From NCBI GenBank assembly GCA_002403995.1, contig DHIV01000092.1:1-14528 (forward strand): a stretch of DNA of 14,528 nucleotides, written 5' to 3'. Shown here one piece after another: positions 6,053-13,850 of this stretch. The notes below the pieces were generated by a model. It saw only the letters and a list, made by a program, of their open reading frames with translations, searched no databases and was not told where the DNA came from. A program made the translations under genes and the position numbers. The stretch is from Gallionella sp. UBA4737 (lineage in GTDB: Bacteria; Pseudomonadota; Gammaproteobacteria; Burkholderiales; Gallionellaceae). The stretch's first letter is position 1. Every line of letters begins with the position of its first letter.

Positions 6053-6814
6053 ATGTCCGATCGATATTCGCGTATCGCGATCATTACCGGCGCAACCTCC
6101 GGCATAGGGGAAGCGACAGCAAGAAGATTCATTTCCAGTGGCTATGGCGTGGTGGGCAATGGCCGCAACGCGGAAAAGCTTCGGGCGCTTGAACAGGAGT
6201 TCGGGGCGGCATTTTGCGGCATGGCGGGTGATGCCACCGACAACACGGTACTGGAGAAGCTGTTTGCTTCGGCGATCGGACGCTTTGGCAAACCAGCCGA
6301 CATCGTCGTCGCGAACGCCGGACGCGGCCTGGGAGGGTCAGTCAAGGATGCGGATCTGTCCAGGTTCGAAGCAATGCTCAAACTCAACGTGACGGGAGCT
6401 TTGGCGCTGCTGCAAAAAGCCGCACAGAAAATGGTCGCTCAGCAGCAATCCGGCTATCCCAAACGGGCCGCGGATATAGTGATCATCGGGTCGGTAGTGG
6501 GGAGGCACATATCTCCATTCAGCGCGGTTTACGGCGCCACCAAGTTCGCCGTCCATGCACTGGCCGAAGGGTTGCGCCGCGAGGTGGGACCCAAAGGGAT
6601 ACGCGTGTCGCTGGTTGAACCGGGCATCGTGATCAGCGGGTTTCAGGATGGTGCGGGCTACAGTGAAGAGATGGTACAGACCTTCGAAGATAGATTCGGC
6701 CCATTGCTGCACGGCGAAGATGTGGCAAATGCGATCCACTACATCGTGTCTCAACCGCCCCATGTCCATATCAGCGACATCATGGTTCGACCCACGCGCC
6801 AGGATTATCCCTGA
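6053..6814 (+). CDS. SDR family NAD(P)-dependent oxidoreductase
   Basis: A 253-residue classical short-chain dehydrogenase/reductase, a soluble Rossmann-fold enzyme. The cofactor motif T-G-A-T-S-G-I-G lies at 12-19, the structural N-A-G at 88-90, and the catalytic residues are Asn112, Ser147, Tyr160 and Lys164 (YGATK). Pro-Gly follows at 190-191. After the second strand, G-N-G-R-N with Arg38 and no acidic residue suggests NADP(H) rather than NAD(H). The C-terminus (HISDIMVRPTRQDYP) resembles the YdfG-like 3-hydroxy acid / serine dehydrogenase subgroup, but the substrate cannot be read from sequence. GAAGGAGAG lies 7 bases before the ATG. It is isolated: the gene before it is divergent and the next is convergent. 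Confidence 0.9.
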   Translation: MSDRYSRIAIITGATSGIGEATARRFISSGYGVVGNGRNAEKLRALEQEFGAAFCGMAGDATDNTVLEKLFASAIGRFGKPADIVVANAGRGLGGSVKDADLSRFEAMLKLNVTGALALLQKAAQKMVAQQQSGYPKRAADIVIIGSVVGRHISPFSAVYGATKFAVHALAEGLRREVGPKGIRVSLVEPGIVISGFQDGAGYSEEMVQTFEDRFGPLLHGEDVANAIHYIVSQPPHVHISDIMVRPTRQDYP

Positions 6815-6891
6815 TAGGTACGGGATCATCCGCATCAAGCCCGCTGCTTGCGTTCAAAGTTATGACCCTTTCCAGGCAATCTCCGCGCGAT

Positions 6892-6926
6892 ATCTATATC
6901 CGGCGAGCAGAGCCCGCCCTACGACT
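6892..6926. repeat. REP-like half unit
   Basis: This 35-base stretch matches 96-130 with a single mismatch, including the right-hand unit whose minus strand starts CGTAGGGCGGGCTC. The left-hand partner seen at 74-95 is missing, so this is a solitary unit. It lies in the 149-bp gap between the convergent SDR and histidine-kinase genes, a usual location for REP elements. Confidence 0.65.
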
Positions 6927-6963
6927 AATAAAAACTCGGTGCATGGGTCAATCCGCAAGGAAT

Positions 6964-9696
6964 TCAAACCCGGCGAGTCTCGAGCGCCTGATCTATGCTG
7001 GCTATGAATGTGGCGAGTTCCTGGTCGATCCGCGCAAGCAATGAATCAACTTCACCGGATTCTGCTTTGTGGATGCTGCTTTCCAATGACGCAGCCAGGT
7101 CTTGCAGGGTCTTCGCGCCTAGCGTGCCTGTGATTCCTCTTAGCGTGTGCGCCAGTCTTTCTGCGGTATTGCTGTCGTCTGCGGCCAGCGCTTCGCGGAC
7201 CCTGGCGGAAATATCCCGTTCCTTGATCCTGAATTTGCCGAGCAGCGAGTAATAAAGGGCTGCGTTCCCTCCCATCCGGCGAACACTTTCGGCCACGTTG
7301 ACTCCGGGCAAGTCCAGGAGCGGTTCAGGCGCGGGATTTTGCAGCGTTCGGCTGACCGGGATGCCTCCCATGGTCCGCATCGGGCGCACCCATTTAGCCA
7401 GCGTCGCTACCAGGCGATCCGGATCAATGGGTTTGCCGATGTAGTCGGTGATGCCGGCATCCAGAAATTCATTCTGTTCGCTGACCATCACATTGGCAGT
7501 CAGCGCGATGATAGGTAATTTGAAAAAGTGCGGGTCTTTCCGTATCTCGCGGGTAGCGGTGACACCGTCCATCACCGGCATCTGCATATCCATCAGCACG
7601 CCATCGAATTGTTCATCCTTCAGAAGCGCGATGGCTTCTTCACCGTTATCTGCGGTAGTCACATCGAGTCCTAATCCTTCAAGCATCTCTTGTGCAACCT
7701 GCCGGTTTATTTCGTTGTCCTCCACCAGCAGCAGGCGTGCCCCGCGGATCAGGGAGATGAGTTCCGGATTCAATTGTTCACTGATGACCTTGAACTTGCC
7801 TGACGACAGGACACTCCGCCCGGAAACCTTGGTGACGGCATCCAGCAATTTGCCTTGCTGGAATGGTTTCGCCAATATGCCGTCCACAATCTGGTTATCC
7901 ATTTGCAGCAGCAATTCATCCTGATTGCTGGAAGTGATCAGCAATACTTTCGGCCTGAAACTTAAAAAAGTGATTTCCCGCAGTTTCCGCGCCACTTCAA
8001 TGCCATCCATCTCCGGAAGCTTGCAATCAATAACGACCAGACCAAAAGGTTTTCTTTCTTCATTTCCCCTGCGCACCATGTTCAGCGCATCCCGGGAATT
8101 GCCGGCAATCGACACATCGAGCATGAATGACTCGAGGTAGCTCTTCAGGATTTGCAGTCCGTCCACGTTGTGATCCACGGCAAGGACGCGCAGTCCGCGC
8201 AAGTCGTTCAGCGCTGACAGGTTAGAGATCAACTTCTTTTCAGCTTTTTGAAAGCGCGCGATGAAAATGAAACTCGATCCGACCCCCGGGGTGCTTTCCA
8301 CCCAGATCCTTCCGCCCATCATTTCGACCAGGCGCTTGCTGATCGTCAGTCCCAGACCGGTTCCGCCGAATTTGCGGGTGATGCTGGAATCTGCCTGGGT
8401 GAATGGCCGAAACAGTCTGTCGATTTCCTTCTGTGACATCCCGATTCCCGTGTCCTTCACGGTGAAACGCAGGATGATCTGGTCACTCGTCTCCCTCGCC
8501 AGCGTGACGCTGACCATCACTTCGCCTTGCTGGGTGAATTTAACGGCATTACCTGCCAGATTGATCAGCACCTGGCTGAGCCGCAGCGGATCACCGATCA
8601 GCAGGGCCGGCACGTCTGCAGCGGTTTGCATCAGGAATTCCAGGTTTTTCTCCTGGGCCCTGTTACCCACGATCGTGGCCAGATTGCCCATGACCTCTTC
8701 CAGATCGAAGGTTGTGCGTTCGATCTCCATTTTTCCGGCTTCGATCTTTGAGACATCCAGAATGTCATTGAGTATCCCCAGCAGCGATTTTGCCGAACCA
8801 TTGATCTTCTGCAGATAATCCTGCTGTTTCCGCGACATGTCCGTCTGCAGGCAAAGATGGCTCAATCCGATGATTGCGTTCATCGGGGTGCGTATCTCAT
8901 GGCTCATGTTTGCGAGGAATTCATCCTTGATCTGGCTGGCCGCCTCCGCCTGGCTCTTGGCTTCCTCGGCTTCCTTCAGTTTCTGGATCTCATGTTCAAG
9001 TTCTTTATTGACCGCCACCAACATCCTGTTCCGGTCCGCCACATTTTTTTCCAGCGCCAGGATGCCGCGTGTGACCAGCAACGTAAGCGCTGCAATCGCA
9101 AGCAGCATGAGCGCGCCGATTGCTGCGCCCCATTGCTGGGCATGTTCTGATCTGTCTATCGCCCTGCTTACATCTTGATGATAGTCCCGTTCGGTATTAG
9201 CCTTGTATGCCACTACCTCCGACAAATAGGCATCGCGCAAAGTCCTCATCCTCTTTATCTGCTGCGGGCTGGGCACATCGATTCTTGCCGCCATCCGCTG
9301 GGCTATATCCAGGGCCATGGCAAAGTAGGTATTGAATTCGGATTCCAGTTCCGCAATCTTGTCCTGATGCGCGGTATCGAGCTTTTTCAGTGTTTCATAG
9401 CGTCTCAGTACTTCAGATGCCTTGTCTTTGGCGATATTCAGAAAATCCACCTCGCCGGTTGCCACCGCCGCTTCAAGCGCATCTACGATTCTCCCGTAAG
9501 CGTTGAGATTTTTTTCGGCCTCATCGAGTATCGGATAATCGATATCGCGAAGCTCTTTGAGGACGGCGTCCCCATCCGACAGCACCAGAGATGAATAAAC
9601 CAAGTATGCGGAAAAGCTCAATGTGGCAACCACGGGTACCAGCAGCACTTTCCAGGTCAGGGAATAGGGGGATAGTTTTTTTATCAGTGCGTTCAT
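6964..9696 (-). CDS. Hybrid sensor histidine kinase (HisKA-HATPase-REC-REC-HPt)
   Basis: A 910-residue inner-membrane kinase. Transmembrane helices at about 16-38 and 188-212 enclose a periplasmic domain (39-187) that looks all-helical. No PAS or HAMP domain is obvious; a charged coiled coil (213-255) leads to HisKA with the phospho-acceptor His266 (F-L-A-N-M-S-H-E-I-R-T-P). The ATPase has the N box Asn383, D415-T-G-I-G and G-G-T-G-L-G-L (444-450). REC1 (about 502-622) has Asp557, Ser589 and Lys610, but its acidic pair is Asp508-His509. REC2 (about 653-770) is complete: Glu659/Asp660, Asp703, Thr733, Lys755. The HPt domain carries His850 (A-H-T-L-R-G). This is a full BarA/TorS-like phosphorelay in one chain. 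The ATG lies 5 bp after the stop of the binding-protein gene, so translation is probably coupled. An output regulator is not encoded in the operon; the stand-alone REC proteins nearby are candidates. Confidence 0.95.
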   Translation of the reverse strand: MNALIKKLSPYSLTWKVLLVPVVATLSFSAYLVYSSLVLSDGDAVLKELRDIDYPILDEAEKNLNAYGRIVDALEAAVATGEVDFLNIAKDKASEVLRRYETLKKLDTAHQDKIAELESEFNTYFAMALDIAQRMAARIDVPSPQQIKRMRTLRDAYLSEVVAYKANTERDYHQDVSRAIDRSEHAQQWGAAIGALMLLAIAALTLLVTRGILALEKNVADRNRMLVAVNKELEHEIQKLKEAEEAKSQAEAASQIKDEFLANMSHEIRTPMNAIIGLSHLCLQTDMSRKQQDYLQKINGSAKSLLGILNDILDVSKIEAGKMEIERTTFDLEEVMGNLATIVGNRAQEKNLEFLMQTAADVPALLIGDPLRLSQVLINLAGNAVKFTQQGEVMVSVTLARETSDQIILRFTVKDTGIGMSQKEIDRLFRPFTQADSSITRKFGGTGLGLTISKRLVEMMGGRIWVESTPGVGSSFIFIARFQKAEKKLISNLSALNDLRGLRVLAVDHNVDGLQILKSYLESFMLDVSIAGNSRDALNMVRRGNEERKPFGLVVIDCKLPEMDGIEVARKLREITFLSFRPKVLLITSSNQDELLLQMDNQIVDGILAKPFQQGKLLDAVTKVSGRSVLSSGKFKVISEQLNPELISLIRGARLLLVEDNEINRQVAQEMLEGLGLDVTTADNGEEAIALLKDEQFDGVLMDMQMPVMDGVTATREIRKDPHFFKLPIIALTANVMVSEQNEFLDAGITDYIGKPIDPDRLVATLAKWVRPMRTMGGIPVSRTLQNPAPEPLLDLPGVNVAESVRRMGGNAALYYSLLGKFRIKERDISARVREALAADDSNTAERLAHTLRGITGTLGAKTLQDLAASLESSIHKAESGEVDSLLARIDQELATFIASIDQALETRRV

Positions 9697-9701
9697 TATT
9701 C

Positions 9702-10142
9702 TTAGGGTATCAGGATGACCCTGACACTTTTGTTCACTGCGCTTTTGTCGATGTAGCCGACGGCATTCGGGTTATTGGCGACGGCCTTCCTGACGGCCGC
9801 GTTGCTGTCCAGCTTTTCAGGAGGGCGGCCATCCCCGGTGAATATGATCTTTGCCCAGTATGCGGAGAGCTGCGCGGGATTTTTGTGGACTACTTTGGAA
9901 TAAAACTCTTCCCTGATTGCGCTGCCTTCGGCCTGGTCGATAGGGACGGCATCGCCGTTATTCGGGAAGCTGCTGGTTTTGCCAAGGAAGATCTTCGCGG
10001 CCTGTTCCGCCGTCAGGCGGGTTACGCGGCTCTTGGCGGATACGATCACGACCACGTCGGCGTGCGCACTCGCAGCAACTGCCGACATGGCCAGAAGCAG
10101 GGAAAATGACAAGCAAATGCGGATTACATTTTGCGGTTTCAC
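9702..10142 (-). CDS. Short PstS-like periplasmic binding protein
   Basis: A 146-residue exported protein. A signal peptide (KPQNVIRICLSFSLLLAMSA, cleavage near ASAHA) precedes a phosphate-binding-protein-like domain with the pattern L-T-A-E-Q-A-A-K-I-F-L-G-K, a central Y-W-x-x-x-I-F-T-G-x-G-x-P-P, and N-P-N-A-V-G-Y-I-D near the end. Full PstS proteins have about 300 residues and two lobes; this short form keeps roughly one PBP-like_2 domain. GTG 10142 is preferred because GGTGG lies 5 bases upstream; GTG 10151 is in frame but has no ribosome site. It sits between porin and kinase genes with gaps of about 5-14 bp. No permease or ATPase gene is present, so a role in ligand sensing for the kinase is likelier than transport. 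The ligand is unknown; phosphate or another oxyanion is a guess from the family. Confidence 0.8.
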   Translation of the reverse strand: MKPQNVIRICLSFSLLLAMSAVAASAHADVVVIVSAKSRVTRLTAEQAAKIFLGKTSSFPNNGDAVPIDQAEGSAIREEFYSKVVHKNPAQLSAYWAKIIFTGDGRPPEKLDSNAAVRKAVANNPNAVGYIDKSAVNKSVRVILIP

Positions 10143-10156
10143 GTTGTCCACCGCGC

Positions 10157-11284
10157 CTAGAATACGAAATCGACTACCGCAGAAATCACATGGAACTTTT
10201 CTCCATACAGGGTGACGCCCGCCGGCACATTGGCGAGGAAGCCGTTTGAGCTGTCGCTGAGTTTCACCTGATCGTACTGCAATTTGAAATCGGTATTTTT
10301 CATGAAGTCCCAGCGCGCACCCAGGCTGACCGTACTCTGCGCCCGATTGGCCAGCCGAATGCTGTTCGACGATGGCGGTGGGAAACCGGGAAGGAAGGAA
10401 CCCGGGCTATTTTGTGCATAGGTCAGATAAGGGGTGAACTTTTTTATGCGGTAGCCGGCGCTGACATACATCGCGGAAATCTTGGTGGTTGATTTGCGCT
10501 GCAGCCACTCGGACATCACGAACCAGTTGCCCGGATCATATTGAATCCCAACGGACAAATCGCTGTTCCTGACCCATGCTCCGGTTACGCCCGTCTGGAG
10601 GTTTTCGGAAGCGGACAAGCGCTCCTGGTAGCCAATATGGGTGGTCGTGGGGCCATATTCTATCGTATCGAAAATTCCCCACATGTCCTTTGAGATCGAT
10701 TTGCTGGCCGAGCGTTCAAGTGTGTTTTCGCCGTATAGGATGGCCTTGACGGTATTCACGGCCTCCCCGACTCCAACGCGGTACATGGCATCAACGCCAT
10801 CGCTGTGCGCGATGGCCAGTTGACGGTAAAGTTCAACTGGCGGATGGATCCATACATAGGTATAGCCGACATCCCGGTTATCGGAATCCAGAAAAGTCGG
10901 CACGGCTATGCGCCCGACCCGGATGTAGGCATCGGGTGTGAAAGCGTATTTCACATTGGCCCATTCGATCTCCGGCTTGTAAGAATTTTCGGCAGTATAT
11001 TCCGCAACCAACTGGAGTACGGCCGAGACCTTCGGTGTGAATTTGGCCGCCAGGTGCCCTGCGATCCGGGTGTCATTTGTTGCCGACCAATCTTCGCTCA
11101 GTCCTGCCCCTTTGGGAATGGTACTGTCCAGAGTGTAATCACCCATACTCATACTGGAATGGCTGACGCCCAGCGAACCGAATCCGCCAAATGTGACCTT
11201 GGGCTGATCAGGCTCCGCGGCTTCTGCATTGGTAATACAGGCAAAAATGCCGAGCAGTGCAATGAAGTAATTTCCTATGGCCAT
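10157..11284 (-). CDS. Gram-negative porin
   Basis: A 375-residue outer-membrane protein. The signal peptide (MAIGNYFIALLGIFACITNA, cleavage near AEAAEP) is followed by V-T-F-G-G-F-G-S-L-G, a typical first strand, then alternating strands with a tyrosine- and tryptophan-rich pattern and the C-terminal strand V-V-D-F-V-F ending in Phe. The size suits a 16-strand porin. ATG 11284 is chosen because AGAGGA lies 6 bases upstream; an in-frame ATG at 11320 would add 12 residues without a ribosome site and bury the signal peptide. It is the first gene of the three-gene operon, with the binding-protein gene beginning within 14 bp of its stop. Its job may be to admit the ligand that the binding protein and kinase respond to. 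Substrate preference cannot be read. Confidence 0.88.
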   Translation of the reverse strand: MAIGNYFIALLGIFACITNAEAAEPDQPKVTFGGFGSLGVSHSSMSMGDYTLDSTIPKGAGLSEDWSATNDTRIAGHLAAKFTPKVSAVLQLVAEYTAENSYKPEIEWANVKYAFTPDAYIRVGRIAVPTFLDSDNRDVGYTYVWIHPPVELYRQLAIAHSDGVDAMYRVGVGEAVNTVKAILYGENTLERSASKSISKDMWGIFDTIEYGPTTTHIGYQERLSASENLQTGVTGAWVRNSDLSVGIQYDPGNWFVMSEWLQRKSTTKISAMYVSAGYRIKKFTPYLTYAQNSPGSFLPGFPPPSSNSIRLANRAQSTVSLGARWDFMKNTDFKLQYDQVKLSDSSNGFLANVPAGVTLYGEKFHVISAVVDFVF

Positions 11285-11581
11285 GAGGCATCCTCTGCTG
11301 ATTGAAAAATCATTTTTCATTCATTGAACAATTTTTCGGGTTTTTAAGTCAAACCTGATATTTTTGGCGGATTTGCCGGATACCTTTAACATCAACAACG
11401 GTTTTTGAAAAATGAAATCAATAAAAGGAAGCGATGTTATATCCGGATTGCGTTATCCAAAATGGTGTTATATGCTGATTCGCGGGTGATGTGACAAGCT
11501 GTTCGTCAATAAATTCCGCATAGGCAGCTCAAATCGGGTGCAACTTGCCGGGCATGTGTGATCATGGTTTAGGAGAACCGA
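11285..11581. promoter_or_regulatory. Divergent control region with a spaced direct repeat
   Basis: This 297-bp gap separates the porin operon (minus) from the REC gene (plus). A degenerate direct repeat GTTATAT-NNN-GATT occurs at 11436-11449 and 11467-11480, 31 bp apart, about three helical turns. The first copy contains the palindrome ATCCGGAT (11441-11448). On the minus strand TTGACT (complement of 11346-11351) could be a -35 element for the porin operon, but I see no good -10. I see no Pho box. Confidence 0.35.
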
Positions 11582-12082
11582 ATGGAAGAGACTAAAAAAC
11601 ATCCTAAGGTATTGGTGGTAGACGATGCCCCTGAAAATCTGATGATAATGGAATCGATCCTGGCGAAGGATTATTCGTTGAAATTGATCAGCGATTCCAG
11701 CGCAGCGCTTGAATATGCATTTGCCAACCCTCCCGACCTGATACTGCTCGATGTCATGATGCCTGAAATCGACGGTTTCGAGATTTGCCGCCGGCTAAAA
11801 GCCAACCCCAAGCTTTCCGATGTGCCCGTGATCTTCATTACATCAAAAACCGATATCGCAGATGAAGAACGGGGATTTTCGGTCGGCGCGTCGGATTTCA
11901 TTCATAAACCCATCAGTGCGCCCATCGTGGCTGCCCGCGTCAAGACCCATATCAAGATCAAGTTCATGCTTGACTTCTTGAAGTTTGAAAACACTCATTT
12001 GCAGAAGAATGCTGAAAGCTCATCTTCCGAGCTGAAAATACTGAAAGAATTCGTCTGGGGCAGCCTTTACATAAAACGCTGA
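11582..12082 (+). CDS. Stand-alone REC-domain response regulator (copy 1)
   Basis: A 166-residue cytoplasmic protein consisting of one receiver domain (about 8-128) and a charged C-terminal tail. Key residues are Asp14-Asp15 (metal), Asp57 (phospho-acceptor, in L-I-L-L-D-V-M-M-P), Thr87 and Lys109 (I-H-K-P). All are present, so it should accept phosphate. The tail (129-166) is mostly helical and ends W-G-S-L-Y-I-K-R; no DNA-binding or enzymatic output domain follows. AGGAG lies 6 bases before the ATG. It is transcribed away from the porin/kinase operon and faces its paralogue at 12182-12682. It may act as a phosphate shuttle or sink, or by protein contact, for the hybrid kinase; this is inferred from proximity. 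Confidence 0.9.
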   Translation: MEETKKHPKVLVVDDAPENLMIMESILAKDYSLKLISDSSAALEYAFANPPDLILLDVMMPEIDGFEICRRLKANPKLSDVPVIFITSKTDIADEERGFSVGASDFIHKPISAPIVAARVKTHIKIKFMLDFLKFENTHLQKNAESSSSELKILKEFVWGSLYIKR

Positions 12083-12181
12083 TCTTTACATTCGATTTCC
12101 AGTGATCGCCGCCTGTCCTGCGGTGAGAGTGTCCAGTCAATCAAACAGATTGCGAACTCTTCCAGGCGTTGGTTTGTACCT

Positions 12182-12682
12182 CTAGAACTTAATGAACGGA
12201 TTGTCCCAAAGTATCTTGATCACTTTTATCAGTTCGGAAGGCGACTTCATTTTACTGTCCTGCAAACGGGTGTTTTCATTCCTGAGGTAATCCATAACCA
12301 GCTTGATCTTGAGATGGGTATTGACGCGTGCAAGCAATATGGGCGCGTTGATAGGCTTGTGTATAAAATCCGACGCGCCGACCGAAAATCCATATTCTTC
12401 GTATTCATCTTCATTTTTGGAAGTGATGAAGATAACCGGTCTATCTACAAGCTTGGTGTTCGCCTTTAAACGGCGACAAACCTCGAAACCATTGATATTG
12501 GGCATCATGATATCGAGCAGTATCAGGTCGGGAGGGTTGGCAAATGCGTAATCCAGGGCTTCTCTGGCATCGTTGAATAATTTCAACGAATAATTTTTCG
12601 CCAGAATCGCCTCCATGATCATCAGATTTTCAGGGGCATCATCCACTACCAGTACTGTAGGGCGTACAGCAGATTCTTCCAT
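12182..12682 (-). CDS. Stand-alone REC-domain response regulator (copy 2)
   Basis: A 166-residue paralogue of the protein at 11582-12082: aligned by hand without gaps, about 110 of 166 residues are identical, most strongly in residues 9-30, 41-60 and 97-110. Asp14-Asp15, Asp57, Thr87 and Lys109 occupy the same positions. Differences concentrate at residues 91-98 (the loop after Thr87) and in the tail from 129, regions that usually set partner specificity; both tails still end with a W-x-x-x-x-I-K pattern. AGGAGAATAGA precedes the ATG. The two genes are convergent, with 99 bp between their stops and no strong terminator there. No output domain is present. Confidence 0.9.
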   Translation of the reverse strand: MEESAVRPTVLVVDDAPENLMIMEAILAKNYSLKLFNDAREALDYAFANPPDLILLDIMMPNINGFEVCRRLKANTKLVDRPVIFITSKNEDEYEEYGFSVGASDFIHKPINAPILLARVNTHLKIKLVMDYLRNENTRLQDSKMKSPSELIKVIKILWDNPFIKF

Positions 12683-12831
12683 TCTATTCTCCTAAATTTT
12701 GGGCTCTGACCGGATCGACTGTTGCACGACACCGATCGAAATCTATCCGGGTTGCTGGAAAATCACCATGAGAAGGCGCCAACCGGCATATTGGACTGGC
12801 TGGACACATTCTAGTTCTGCATCACACAGCA

Positions 12832-13725
12832 TCAATGTTTCCACCAGTCCGCGATGATGCTCCCCACCGCGGGACTCACCAGATAGCCGTATGAGCGATG
12901 GCAATTAAGGCCTTCATCGCTGCGAAAGTAGTTGTAGATCCCATGGCAATGATCTTCAATCGATTTTACCAAACCCAGTTCCAGCTTGGGCTGAAAACTC
13001 TCTTTTAAATTTTGATTCAGCGCGGTGACGTCGCCCTCGGCAGAAAAATTTAGCCAGTGGCGGATCAGGCCGGGATAGCTCTTTTCTCCATGGTTATTCA
13101 TGCCCAGCAAGCGCCGTTGTATGTAATGCAAGCCCATCGGGCTGCCGAGCGTCAAGAAGTCCACTTTGCCTTTCACTCCTTCCTGATGTGACAGCTCCCA
13201 CAATGCGTCGTAGGCGATCACGGAACCGAGACTGTGCCCGATCAACAGCACATCTTCTTGTTGCTCGAGCATGGGGTGCAGTGCCTGCTTTAACAGATCA
13301 CGGATTTTGCGCGCGGCATCATCGGTATTATCAAAATAGCGGCCGATCTCATTGGCGGTGCTTCGGACTTCTTCGTGCAGCATGCGTATCAGCAATGGAA
13401 TGTGATCTGCCAGTGTCAACAGGAAACGGCTCAGCCATATATTCCAGGAATGGGCATCGCGTATGTCCTGCTCTGTGGGGCCATGTTTGCTGATCAGCGC
13501 ATCGACCCATGGAATATCCTTGGTGATATCTTTGTGCACATGATAATAAAGGTAGTTTCAGCCAACCAGATGGAACTGCGGGAAGCGGGTTTGCAGTGTG
13601 CCGGCCACAGTTCTATCGGCGCGGCGCACTCCTTCAACAAGAGTGCGCCAGAGCAATTCGCGATGCAGTGCCGGCTCAGGCTTGGGGTTCTTTCCGGATA
13701 CGTAGATGATCTGTTTTGTTGTCAT
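12832..13725 (-). pseudogene. Alpha/beta hydrolase gene with one in-frame TGA
   Basis: Read from ATG 13725, one frame runs to 12832 and is interrupted only by TGA at 13558-13560 (codon 56). Before it are 55 codons (starting MTTKQIIYVSGKNPKPEP, ending F-H-L-V-G); after it the same frame continues N-Y-L-Y-Y-H and into a long open part whose own first start would be GTG 13539 (235 residues). Across the whole reading, the protein would be about 297 residues. The later part has the nucleophile elbow G-H-S-L-G-S (Ser about 165), L-G-S-P-M-G, a possible catalytic Asp (A-E-G-D) and a His (D-H-C-H-G), so it belongs to the lipase/alpha-beta hydrolase superfamily; the substrate is unknown. The stop could come from one TGG-to-TGA change. 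The downstream piece alone lacks the first strand and is unlikely to fold normally. Sequencing error or readthrough cannot be excluded. Confidence 0.75.
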
Positions 13726-13816
13726 AGTATGCTTGCCTGAATATTCTATGCTCACAGGCTATGATAATGAAGTAATTAAAGGACTGGGTTCTAATTGTTT
13801 TTTGCTTCTAAAATAT

Positions 13817-13832
13817 AACGGCCCTGGCCGTT
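13817..13832. terminator. Hairpin after ubiT, possible terminator
   Basis: AACGGCC (13817-13823) and GGCCGTT (13826-13832) form a tight inverted repeat about 20 bp beyond the ubiT stop. On the minus strand it is followed by ATATTTT, a modest U-rich tail. The better T run is on the plus strand (TTTTTGTTT), where no gene ends, so the direction is uncertain. Confidence 0.4.
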
Positions 13833-13850
13833 TTTGTTTAAAATTTTGAA

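Noticed and set aside
9591..10109. A 172-codon plus-strand frame opposite the binding-protein gene.
   Set aside because: It overlaps the kinase start and lies opposite a well-supported exported protein; no domain is visible.
13558..13560. Selenocysteine or recoded TGA in the hydrolase.
   Set aside because: The family is not known to use selenocysteine, the context fits a Trp codon, and I see no convincing stem-loop just downstream.
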